Positions 50,724-64,000 of a stretch of 64,000 nt of DNA are shown here, piece after piece. Both the position numbers and the translations under genes were made by a program. Source of the stretch: Rutidosis leptorrhynchoides (Eukaryota > Streptophyta > Magnoliopsida > Asterales > Asteraceae); contig NC_092337.1 of NCBI RefSeq assembly GCF_046630445.1, positions 192,030,001 to 192,094,000 of the forward strand, read 5' to 3'. Numbering within the stretch: position 1 is the first letter of the stretch; every line of letters begins with the position of its first letter. The notes below the pieces were generated by a model. The model was not told the DNA's origin. It saw nothing but the letters and a program-made list of their open reading frames with translations, and made no database searches.

Positions 50724-52713
50724 TGATGTGTGCAGCGGTGTATACGAAATACTATTATTGTTTAATACGAAATTCGACAAAATATTACACAACTTTTTTT
50801 TTAATTTACGGATGGGATATACCTAAACCTTGCTACAACACTTATAGGCAGTGTACCTAATCGTAGAGTAGTGTAGTTTTTAGTAAGTCCGGTTCGTTCC
50901 ACAGGGAGTCAGCTGAGTTTAACGCTATATTTATTTTACACTATATTTGTATAACTATATATATAAATAATATTATTATTATTATAAAAGGGGGGTTTTA
51001 CCGTTTAGTGACTGGTTTGTCGATTTTATGTCTTAGGTCACAAATAAAACCTAATGTAAAATATTAATATAAATATAACTTAATTTAAAGCGTAAAGTAA
51101 ATGACGATAAATATAAATGACAGAATTTAAATTGCAATAAAGTAAATTGCAGTATTAAAATGACAGTAAATAAAGGTACGATGAAATATGAAATAAAAGT
51201 ATTATGCTTATCTAAACTTCCGTAATCATGATGTTTGACGTTTTGATTTTAATTAATTGTTACCCGGGTTAATTGTCCTTTGTCTTGGTTTATTTGATAC
51301 CTATCTGGTTTTTGTCCATAATAGTCCATCGGTCATAATTATAAAATGTTCGTCAAATTAACCTTATTCCTGAAGTCAAATATTCCAACTAATTAGGGAT
51401 TCAAACTGTAACAAGGTTTTAATACTTTGTTAATAATTACACCAGGTTATCGACTGCGTGTAATTCAAGGTTTTAATACTTTGCTAACAATTACACCAAT
51501 TATCCTTGTATGTAATCCACCCCTGTTTTAATGAGATATGAATATTAATTTACCCACTTGATCAGAATGAATAATCAATTACCCAACCCGAATAATTAAT
51601 TAAATGATCGTAAAAGATGTCATATAAACGTCACTAAATAGGACATACATAGTCATTTTAATAATTTTTTAGATTAACTAATTTGAAGATAGGTTCGACA
51701 GGTTCCAATGAGTTGTCATTCAATTAGACAATACCCCCACCTATTAATAGTCAATAGTCTAATGTTCACAAGTGTCGGTCTTTTGTCCAAACCTTAATTA
51801 TGGTACAAAATCCAATAACCCCATCTTAATATTTAGTCTAACATCACGATTACTTCAGCTCAAATAAGGATAATAATAATTTAGTTACGATACATTAATT
51901 TAAAAAGGAAGAACATAGCTTACAGTGATTATTTATCGCGTAGCGTTACACGGACAGGATTTCGACTTTAAAACCCGTAAAACATTTCTTACAATAACCC
52001 AACTAAACCATAATTTATTGTTAATCTTACTTAAACTTAATTATAATTATAAATATAATTATAAATATTACAGAGGAAAGAAAGAAAATAAGTGTGAAGT
52101 GTGTGTATTTCGGCTAGAAAACGTTCTAATTTATAGATGTGGCCAGCCTCTAAGGCTCATGCGATCGCATGCTTTTCCTTCTTCCTGGCCATGGGATCGC
52201 ATGGCCAGCTATGACAGCTCACTTTGAGTTTAAAACATAGGTGGCTTTGATTAAATTAATATATAATATAATATATATAATTTTATATAATTATATATAT
52301 ATTATATTATATTCTTGTGCAATGTTGACTTGTAATTTTAGGTCCGTTGTCTCGCGCGTTGATGCTCAGTTTATGTCTCGGTTCTGGATTTTCGAACGTC
52401 CTTTCGTACGCGTAGATATCTTGTACTTTGCGTTTTACAATTTGTAATTTGCACAAAAAATTATTTTCTTTAACTCCCAAAATCCGGCCAAGTCTTTAAC
52501 TCACTTTTAGTGGCACTTTTGAGTGCACTATGGCTTTAGTGGCACTTTTCAGGCTTTAGTGGCACTTTTTCTTCAATTCTTTAATCTTCGTGCATCATCT
52601 TCACATTTATTTATTTAAACGATTACAACTTAAAAATATAATAATTACAATTAAAAACTTTACATATTGGGATGATATTGCGACTAAATATATGTTCATT
52701 TGGAGCACTATCA
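50724..52713 (-). repeat. 3' LTR of G (about 2 kb)
   Basis: Plus-strand start TG(ATG)TGTGCAGCGGTG, end GCACTATCA. Repeats of TTTAGTGGCACTTTT at 52506-52572. Aligns with 59171-60629 and then 63667-64000, skipping the inserted solo LTR. Confidence 0.88.
52129..52203 (-). promoter_or_regulatory. Paired palindromes and TATA box, G 3' LTR
   Basis: CATGCGATCGCATG (52158-52171) and CATGGGATCGCATG (52190-52203), starts 32 bp apart. On the minus strand TATAAATT (52129-52136) follows 21 bp downstream. Confidence 0.65.
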
Positions 52714-55178
<2,465 letters not shown>

Positions 55179-57893
55179 TTAGGTAGCTGTGGTGTCGAAT
55201 TTGTGATTAACTTCATTATCAATTTCTCTTTGACCATAATCATCTTGCATATCTGTGAGTTTTGCTTTAAGCCATTGGTCGGATTCCTGTGTAATATCTA
55301 CAAATTCAACTAGTTTCGCCTTTTCTTTAGGCGATAGATTGGATACTAACCGGTTACATAACTTAAAGTTCCCCTTGGTTCTAGCATCGCGAATCTGTTT
55401 AATAAGTTTCTTCATTGAACTATTAATAACGGGGTCATTTAATTTCGTATCAACAACGGGGTTCTTTGTTATCAGGTCATCATTAGGTTTTACTTCATCT
55501 TCTCCACACTTAGGTATTTTATTATTGTTAAGCACTACCGTTGGAGTTGGTAAAATAATATGGTTCTTATCAATCGTTTTTGTTGGTTCAACGGTTTTGG
55601 TTAGTGGAGATTTATTCTTTCGACAAACAAAGGTGACCGATTTTTCACCATCACTAAGTGTCATTCTATCCTCTCTTACATCAAATAACGCCCTGGTGGA
55701 TGCTAAGAATGGTTGACCAAAAATTAGAGGAATGTTTGAGTCCTCTTCTATGTCAATGACAATAAATTTGACTAAAAAGGTTAAATTACCCACTTGAAAG
55801 GGTAGGTTGTCAGCGATTCCAACTGGGTGCCTAATGGTTTGATCAAAGATTCGAACATTCATTTTTGTTGGACTTAACTCACCTACTCCTAATCTCTTAT
55901 ATAATGAAAGGGGCATAACACTCACACTCGCACCTAAATCTGCTAGTGCATCATACATGACACATTCACTAAATAGACAAGGAACAATAAATTCACCCGG
56001 ATCACCCAACCTTGGTGGAAGTTTTGGTGGAACTGTCTTTACCAGGTTTACTTCTACGGTTTTTGTTTCTTGCACTTTCTTATTCTTCTTCTTCTTTCCA
56101 GAGGCATCACAAACTTTATTACCTATTACTTTCTCATACTCAACTCCTTTTCTTGGAAATGGGATGGGCGGTCTGTAGGGTGCCACCACTGGCTTTACAT
56201 ACTCGGGTGGTGGTGGTGGTGTAACTTCTTCATTGTTACTCACATCTAAAACCTTCCCATCTTCTGGTGCTGGTTTTTCAGAATTTGTTGACACCATATT
56301 AACATTTTCATTCCGAGGATTTACTTCAGTATTACTCGGTAGCTTTCCATGTTTCCTCTCACTCATCATGCTAGCAAGAGTACCTACGTGTTTTTTAGAT
56401 TCAAAATAGAAGCTTGTTGAGTTCTTAATGACTGATCAAACCTCTCATTTGTTTGGGTTTGAGATGTAATAAATTGTGTTTGAGATTCCATTAGCTTTGC
56501 CATCATTTCTTCCAGATTTGGCTTTTTCTCTTCGGTTTGTTGTGGTGGTTTATATAAGCCAGGTCTTTGTTGATTGAAAGTGTTGTTTTGAGTTAATTGG
56601 TTATTCGGACCTTGTTGGTTGTATGAGTTATTGTTAGGTCCATTTGGATTGTAAAGAATGTTTTGGTTTCGATTGAAGTTTGGCCTTGGCGGTTGATAAT
56701 TATTTTGATAATTATTTCCCGGCCTTTGGTTTATGTAGGAAACATTCTCTCGTTGTTCCATCATTTGTTCAATGTGACAATGTTTCATTAAGTGTGGTCC
56801 ACCGCATTGCTCACAACTGATTCGTATTGCGTGAATATCTTTAGTCATCTTTTCCATTCGTCTCTCGAAAGCATCTATTTTTTGCGGAAACGAAATCAAA
56901 GTCATGGCTAAAATTGGCTCTAGCCGCTTTAGATGAACGAAAGATATCTTTTTCCTGATACCACTCATGTGAGTGGGAGGCTATGTTATCAATGATTTTG
57001 TGAGCTTCGGTTGCGGTTTTCTTCATAATGGAACCACCATCTGCTGTGTCAATGTCTTTTCGTGTAGCAACGTCGACACCTTGGTAGAATATTTGTACTA
57101 TTTGATAAGTGTCTAAACTGTGTTGAGGACATCCTCTCAACAACTTTCCGAATCTTGTCCACGCCTCATATAATGTTTCATTTGGCTTTTGCGAGAATGT
57201 AACAATTTCTCCTTGAAGTCTCACGGCTTTAGATACCGGAAAGAATCTTTTAAGAAATTTTTCAACTAAGAAATCCCATGTGTCAATCGCTCCTTCGGGT
57301 AACGATTCTAACCAATCTTTGGCTTCTCCCTTTAAAGTCCAAGAAAACAACATGAGATAGATCTGTTCATCCTCAACTTCTCTGATTTTGAATAGAGTAC
57401 AAATCCTATTAAAGGTTCGAAGATGTTCGTTTGGATCTTCTTTTGGCGTACCACTATATTGGCATTGATTAGTTACCATGTGTAGGATTTGTCCTTTGAT
57501 TTCATAATCTGGCGCATTAATGTCTGGTTGCATAATGGCATGTCCTTGGTCAGTGCGTGTAGCTCTCATTCGATCTTCCATACTTAGAGGTTTCGTTATT
57601 TCCATATATGAAATTGTTGAATCCGAATCACTAGAAGATTTTGATTTAATGGTTTGGGGTTCAGGAGGAATGACTAATGGTTCTGGATCTTGGAATTATC
57701 CTTGAATATCCTCCGGGTTCTCAATTATGAAATCGGGTTCAAAATATGGATTATCGGAAATTTGAGTTGGAGTACTTGTTCGACTAGATGATAATTCTAA
57801 AGAAAAATCAACAGCGATAATATTGGCTAGATGTCTTGATCGAGTTACAGGTGGTGAATGTATAAAAGGTGGTGAACGTTTTACTCGGTGCAT
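55179..57893 (-). pseudogene. gag-protease of G (Athila-like), decayed
   Basis: Reading from 57893: a 65-codon N-terminal part, an in-frame TAA at 57696-57698, then the gag domain (HLRTFNRICTLFKI, FPVSKAVRLQGEIVTF), a frameshift near 56890, a zinc knuckle (CEQCGGPHLMKHC), a one-base slip in an A-run near 56390, and finally protease in a 396-codon frame with DLGAS at residues 144-148 and IPLIFGQPFL. The frame ends at 55179 without reverse transcriptase. Two shifts and one stop make it non-functional as it stands. The absence of pol suggests a non-autonomous line rather than a single deletion, but that needs other copies to decide. Confidence 0.82.
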
Positions 57894-59146
57894 TCACTGA
57901 ATATCCTATTAGTTATAAAAGATAAAAATTATATAAGCAATCAAATTAATAGTCTTTTCTGATTTTTCCCACATTTCGAATAGCCAATAGATGCAGCAGG
58001 TAGCCAGGACCCTTTAAATCGGAAGCCCACAACTCGCCACTAACAAATCTAACTATTACTACGAACCAGAAAATTTTGGATGTATCAATTTAACCGCTTA
58101 AAACAATTTTTCGTCGAAATTTAAAGAAAATATAGAAAATTCTATGTCCTAAAAACTAGAGCGTAGAAATGAGAAAGAAAAAGCGCGTCGAAAAATAAGA
58201 GTCGAAAAACAAACGTCGAAAAACAAAAATAAGAAAGTAGAGCGTCAGAACTTAAAATTCTAAAAACTTAAGACTAAAAGTTGCGTCTAAAGGTATTAAA
58301 GCTTAAAATAATTCTATATCCAAAACGGCTGTTACTTAATTAGGCTTTTAAAATCTATTTAAAACTAAAGCGATAAGTGATGTCGTAAAATTCTAAAGCG
58401 CCTAAATCTTAATCTAAAGAAAATGCACTTAAGGGATTTTATGACAAAGCTTAAGAATCTAGAGATATAAAATTACTGCGGCGAAATACTAAGTTTAAAC
58501 TTAATCACGAACGAAAAATTATAAAAGTTACGAATTAAACGATAATAAAGAAAAATACAAAATACAAATATAAACTAAGTTGATAAAAATACAATTTTAC
58601 AAAAATATTATTTTTTATATTATTATTTTATAAAAGTATTATTTTATATAGTTAATAAGAATATTAAAACTTAATAATACTAATTATAAATTAAAACTAA
58701 AATTTAAAAACTAATTAATTACCTAAACCCTAATTAGGGTTAACAATAATAATAATTAATAAAACTTACAAGTAATAAATGCTGTCTTAGGTTTCAGGCT
58801 TGTCAGAATACCTCATGCCGTCACATGGGTATCAAGCATTGCAGTCATGCGATCGCATGGCAATCCAGATTCAGAATGATGCAGTTTAAAAATCGACAGG
58901 TTCTGCGTATTTTTTTTTACTTTTTACTTTTTAATCTTTACCAAATTAATATAAGTAATACTTATATTTTTAAGAACTAAAAAAATACTTTTATACTTTA
59001 TATAAAAAAAAATATTTTCTTTTTACTTGAACACTTAAATAGATATATATTTTTTTTTTATATTTTTGTTTTTTTTAATATAGCTTTACAAAAATAGATT
59101 AAACACTTAAAATAATTTTTTTTATATATAGCGTTTCGATTTCGGG
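57894..59146 (-). other. 5' untranslated leader of G
   Basis: No credible ORF; AT-rich and T-rich toward the right. Carries an extra palindrome pair at 58814-58859. Confidence 0.65.
58814..58859. promoter_or_regulatory. Internal palindrome pair in G leader
   Basis: CATGCCGTCACATG (58814-58827, degenerate) and CATGCGATCGCATG (58846-58859), again with starts 32 bp apart, but outside an LTR. No clear TATA box on the minus strand; a weak TTTAAAAA lies 25 bp downstream on the plus strand. Confidence 0.45.
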
Positions 59147-59164
59147 TCCCCAGCAGCGGCGCCA
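59147..59164 (-). other. Primer-binding site of G (tRNA-Asp-like)
   Basis: The minus strand reads TGGCGCCGCTGCTGGGGA, close to the tRNA-Asp complement TGGCGCCGTTGCCGGGGA used by several plant gypsy lines. It lies 6-9 bases from the LTR. Confidence 0.75.
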
Positions 59165-60550
59165 AAAACTTGATGTATGCAGCGGTGTATACGAAATTTG
59201 ACGAAATATTACACAAGTTTTTTTTTAATATACGGATGGGATATACCTAAACCTTGCTACAACACTTATAGGTAGTGTACCTAATCGTAGAGTAGTGTAG
59301 TTTTTAATAAGTCCGGTTCATTTCACAGGGATTCAGCTGAGTTTAATGCTATATTTATTTTACACTATATTTGTATAACTATATATATAAGTAATATTAT
59401 TATTATAAAAAAGGGGGTTTTAACGTTTAGTGACCGGTTTGTCGATTTTATATCTTAAGTCACAATTAAAACCTAATATAAAATATTAATATAAATATAA
59501 CTTAATTTAAAGCGTAAAGTAAATGATGATAAATAAAAATGACAGAATTTAAATTGCGATAAAGTAAATTGCCGTAATTAAAATGACAGTAAATAAAGGT
59601 ACGATGAAATATGAAATAAAAGTATTATGCTTATTTAAACTTCCAAAATCATGATGTTTGACGTTTTGATTTTAATTAATTGTTACCCGGGTTAATTGTC
59701 CTTTGTCCTGGTTTATTTGATACCTATCTGGTTTTTGTCCATAATAGTCCATCGGTCATAATTATAAAATGCTCGTCAAATTAACCTTATTCCCGAAGTC
59801 ATATATTTCAACTAATTAGGGATTCAAACTGTAACAAGGTTTTAATACTTTGTTAATAATTACACCAGGTTATCGACTACGTGTAATCCAAGGTTTTAAT
59901 ACTTTGTTAACAATTACACCAATTATCCTTGTATGTAATCCACCCCTATTTTAATGAGATATGAATATTAATTTACCCACTTGATCAGAATGAATAATCA
60001 ATTACCCAACCCGAATAATTAATTAAATGATCGTAAAAGATGTCATATAAACGTTACTAAATAGGACATACATAATCATTTTAATAATTATTAGATTAAC
60101 TAATTTGAAGATAGGTTCGACAGGTTCTAATGAGTTGTCATTCAATTAGACAATGCCCCCTACCTATTAATAGTCAATAGTCTAATGTTCACAAGTGTCG
60201 GTCTTTTGTCCAAACATTAATTATGGTACAAAATCCAATAACCCCATCTTAATATTTAGTCTAACATCACGATTACTTCGGCTCAAATAAGCATAATAAT
60301 AATTTAGTTACGATACATTAATTTAAAAAGGAAGAACATAGCTTACAGTGATTATTTATCGCGTAGCGTTACACGGACATGATTTCGACTTTAAAACCCG
60401 TAAAACATTGCTTACAATAACCCAACTAAACCATAATTTATTATTAATCTTACTTAAACTTAATTATAATTATAAATATAATTATAAATATTACAGAGGA
60501 AAGAAAGAAAATAAGTGTGAAGTGTGTGTATTTCGGCCAGAAAATGTTCC

Positions 60551-60626
60551 AATTTATAGATGTGGCCAGCCTCTAAGGCTCATGCGATTGCATGCTTTTC
60601 CTTCTTCCTGGCCATGTGATCGCATG
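60551..60626 (-). promoter_or_regulatory. Paired palindromes and TATA box, G 5' LTR
   Basis: CATGCGATTGCATG (60581-60594) and CATGTGATCGCATG (60613-60626), starts 32 bp apart, each one base off the perfect palindrome; TATAAATT on the minus strand at 60551-60558, 22 bp downstream. The solo LTR is inserted 3 bp beyond the upstream palindrome. Confidence 0.65.
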
Positions 60627-60629
60627 GCC

Positions 60630-63600
60630 TGTAACGACCCTGGATTTTCCAACATTTATTTATTAATAATTCATTATTAATGCTTGCGTTTTAATAAACG
60701 TGTTCTTATACGTGTTACTTGTTACCGTATTTAACTTTTCATGGCCCGACTTGTCTTTGTGACACACGTACTTTTCATGAATAATATTTTCGAATATTAT
60801 TTACATTCATGATTAATTAATATTGATCATTTTTTATTAACTAATGTTACTAGTTAATTTCTTGGGCTTTATTTGATTAATTATTGCTTACTTGCTTAAG
60901 ACTTGGGCTTTTATTATTGGATACATGTTAATGGACTTGGAAGCCCACCCTACACACTTAATGGATTAATTAGGAGCCCATCTAGTTACTTATGATTATT
61001 AAGACTTAAGCAAGATTAATTAGTGAATGAAGAGACTTGTCACAAGCATGCTTGCACCAAGCTCCCATGAACTTTAACTTTAATCTATTTTGAGCTCACA
61101 CCACCTCCTAACACATGAAAGTGAAGCTTGACCTTTCCCCATTTGGCCTTAGGCCTTTAGTTTTGATGCAAGGAAGTGAGATTTCAAATTTATTTCTTGG
61201 TTACTTATTTGCTAGTTTACTTTTCATTTTTACACACACGTAATACTTGCAACTTCTTCTCTCTTTCATTTTCTCTCTAAATTTGTAAGTTACAAGCTTT
61301 ATTTTTCCTCTCTTTTTCTCTTTGAAACCGTATCATATACATACATATCATCATCATTTGCTTGCTTTATTACTAGTTACTTGTTGTTGTTGTTAATTAA
61401 AGATCAAACTTGTTAGTTTGTATCTTCATAAATCTTGTTGTCTTCCATCCTTATTTGATGAAGAACCAAGAACAAGAACCTAAACTTGTTAGTTTATGGT
61501 TCTACACTTAAATGTTTTCAAGATCTAAAGTTCATAAACTTGATGATCTTCTTTGTGTTCATGTTTTGTAGACTTGAAGCTTACTTTCTTAAGATTCAAA
61601 CTTTGATTTGAATCTTCTCAAGTATGAAGCAAACATGAACATAATACTTGTAACTTTAATTTATTTCTTCATTTCATTTATTTAAAGTTGTGATGTTGTT
61701 ATTTTGGTCAAGTGTTACTAGTTAATCTTGATCTCATATTTTCTTGAACCAAAGTTAACTTTGTAAGTTCAAGAATATGGAAGTATAACTTTCTAGTTAT
61801 AACTTCATATACTTATGTTGGATCTAATTTTATATAGCTTATGGTCATCTAATTTTGTTGTAAATAAGAGCTTACAAGCTTACATATATTTTTCAAGTTG
61901 AAAATCTAAGTTTCATAACTTATGGTTTCATTAAAGTGTAGATCCAATTTTTGTAACTTAGGATCTAACTTAAGAACACTAGATCTAGACTTTCTAGTCT
62001 AGGATCTTTAAGATCTAGCTAAGATCTAAGTTCTACAACTTAAGATCTTGATTATTTAGTCTACTTTCAAGTTTGTAGCTTAATATTACTTTTGTAACTC
62101 ATGTATGTGTCGGATCTAAGATATTGATGTAACTTTGGTTCATCAAACTACATACAACTCTTAAGTGAGTTGTGCTATATATCTTAGACTTACACTAGTA
62201 TTATGATGGTCAAAACTTGGTTAAGATGATGTAAACCCATCAACGACTTGTACACTTGAAGCCATACGCATCAAGGATGAGAACCGTGATGAGCATCAAG
62301 CACCAAGAACCCACCGGAACACCTTTCTTAATGTTTCTGGAACTGATCAGACTACCTGGGCTAATGTAAATATGATTTTAAGTTAGTTCAATTTGAGTAG
62401 ATGATTTTCCATTTAGACCTCATCTTAATCCGATTTACGGTTTAGGATCTATGGCCTCCCGAAAGTGACTACACCCTATTAACGTTGTGCTGAAATTTCT
62501 GACCTACTCGCACTTAAACCGTTACCACGGCCAAACGAATACGAGTTTGGTTCTGGAAACTGGTCAGTACCTAGGGAACTCATATACGGATCCATGGCCA
62601 CTAGTCTCACCTTATTTCAGTTTGTATAGAAGTCGTGGCGACTGAACGAAGTCAGAATTTATTTCAAACCCTAGTCTTGACTTAAAACTTACTTTACACT
62701 TTTTGTTTAATGATGAATGATGATGATACTTAAGACCTAATTTACATAAATTTAAACCTTTGGGAACGATTTACTGACTTAGTAACTTTTGACTTAGGTT
62801 GGGGACCTTTCGGACCAACTACTTGCTTGCTATTTCCGCGTACCGACTTTTACTACTTTCCACTGTGAGTTATAGCATCCCTTTTTACTTTACCTATTTT
62901 GGAAACTGAGAATACATGCGCATTTTATGTTTTAAATAATAGGCACGAGTACTTAAACTTTATATATGTGTGGGTTATACAACGGCATAAACTTTCCCCT
63001 TAGCTCGGTAACGTTTAGTCATTGGTCTTTGAACTGGTGAACGCGAATCTTAGATATGGATCTATAGGGTTTGACATCCCCACTCGGGCTAGTAGCGCTA
63101 GCATTTAATGGATGTTTAATACTTCGTAAACATACGCACTCGCCAAATGTACTTTTAGGGGGTGATAAACGTTAAGTTAGTTACCAAGTGCCCACGGTTA
63201 TACATATACTTTTAATACTGTTTTGAAACGCTGTTAAAGCACTGAAATCTCGTGACCTGCCTTACATTACTGTTATACTTAAACTATAGCTCACCAACTT
63301 TTGTGTTGATGTTTTTAAGCATGTTTTTCTCAGGTGCTTAAGGTTTTCTTGCTTCCGCTGTACTAGTCATGCTTTGTAGACACCCGCTGCGCTTAATAGA
63401 GATGTCACCGCATGAAACATTTATTTTGCATTCAAACAATATTACTTTTGAAATGATGTATTTGTAACGACCTATGGGTCACATACTATTATTGCTTGCT
63501 ATTCGTAGAAGCATACTTTTGGTTGTTAAACATTGACGTTGGATAAAACGTCACCATTATTCATGAATTCAAACTTGTTTTGAAATAGCATATAGTATTT

Positions 63601-63661
63601 GACCTTGTAATGATCCTGTTGTTGATGATTCGTACACGATGATTTTGTACGGGGCATCACA
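60630..63661 (+). mobile_element. Solo LTR of a Tekay-type chromovirus (3032 bp)
   Basis: Starts TGTAACGACCC, ends GGGGCATCACA, flanked by the perfect duplication TGGCC (60625-60629, 63662-63666), and has no interior. A solo LTR arises by recombination between the two LTRs of a complete element. Its 3' part has the shared blocks: GAGTTATAG...GAATACATGC, AACGCGAATCTTAGATATGG, and CTCACCAAC...AAGCATGTTTTTCTCAGGT...CTTCCGCTGT (63290-63361). No ORF of note. Confidence 0.9.
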
Positions 63662-64000
63662 TGGCCAGCTATGACAGCTCACTTTGAGTTGGCTTTGATT
63701 AAATTAATATATAATATAATATATATAATTTTATATAATTATATATATATATATTATATTATATTCTTGTGCAATGTTGACTTGTTATTTTAGGTCCGTT
63801 GTCTCGCGCGTTGATGCTCGGTTTATGTCTCGGTTCCGGATTTTTGAATGTCCTTTTGTACGCGTAGATATCTTGTACTTTGCGTTTTGCAATTTGTAAT
63901 TTGCACAAAAAATTGTTTTCCTTAACTCCCAAAATCCACGCACGTCTTTAACTCACTTTTAGTGGCACTTTTGAGTGCACTATGGCTTTAGTGGCACTTC

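Larger units (their letters stand above)
59171..64000 (-). repeat. 5' LTR of G, interrupted and cut by window edge
   Basis: 59171-60629 plus 63667-64000 align with the 3' LTR. The inserted solo LTR and the second TGGCC copy lie between. Roughly the last 170 bp would be outside the window. Confidence 0.85.

Noticed and set aside
51925..52227. Frames at 51925-52227 and 60348-60680 that look like a conserved pair
   Set aside because: They lie in the two LTRs of G and are similar for that reason; composition is non-coding.

Overview
The window is plant nuclear DNA made almost entirely of nested LTR retrotransposons. I find no ordinary host gene, rRNA, functional tRNA or CRISPR array. Most elements are Ty3/gypsy chromoviruses of Tekay/Del type: long LTRs, an initiator-tRNA-Met-like primer site, gag-pol in one frame, and an integrase ending in a chromodomain-like tail. 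One element is Athila-like: tRNA-Asp-like primer site, gag and protease only. A eudicot, perhaps Asteraceae, is my guess (low confidence, from general resemblance).

Layout. (1) Element A1 (minus, 1-17328) is an old chromovirus broken by nonsense codons. Element B1 (minus, 1827-14177, target duplication CATAT) is inserted into its pol. (2) 17329-20957 is the 3' end of another chromovirus with its own LTR, which carries a 51-bp tandem array. (3) Element B2 (plus, 20958-46352) is the same family as B1 but decayed. Element D (minus, 27193-40208, target duplication CCAGG) is inserted into its pol; D has two 4.4-kb LTRs and an almost non-coding interior. (4) 46353-50296 is the 3' end and LTR of a further chromovirus (C), followed by a B-type LTR scrap. 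(5) From about 50724 to beyond the right edge lies the Athila-like element G (minus). Its right LTR is interrupted by a solo LTR (60630-63661, target duplication TGGCC).

Two things stand out. First, B1 and B2 both carry two extra genes between primer site and gag: an acidic Glu-rich protein ending in a possible SUMO-interacting motif, and an F-box protein with a Sel1-like segment. The F-box frame is intact in B1. This looks like a host ubiquitin-ligase adaptor captured by a chromovirus lineage and passed on with it. Second, LTRs of three families (A1, C, G) share one promoter architecture. Two 14-bp palindromes (CATGCGATCGCATG or close variants) start exactly 32 bp apart, and a TATA box follows about 22 bp downstream, although the 18-bp spacers do not match.

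Other shared signals include a hairpin (AAATTTCG-NNN-CGAAATTT) just before the polypurine tract, a second polypurine-tract-like copy upstream of gag, a conserved leader next to the primer site shared by coding and non-coding elements, and a conserved LTR block with a splice-donor-like CAG|GT. Non-coding D could therefore be mobilised in trans by B-type relatives. All coordinates and motifs were read by eye; family and lineage names come from recalled motifs, not database searches.
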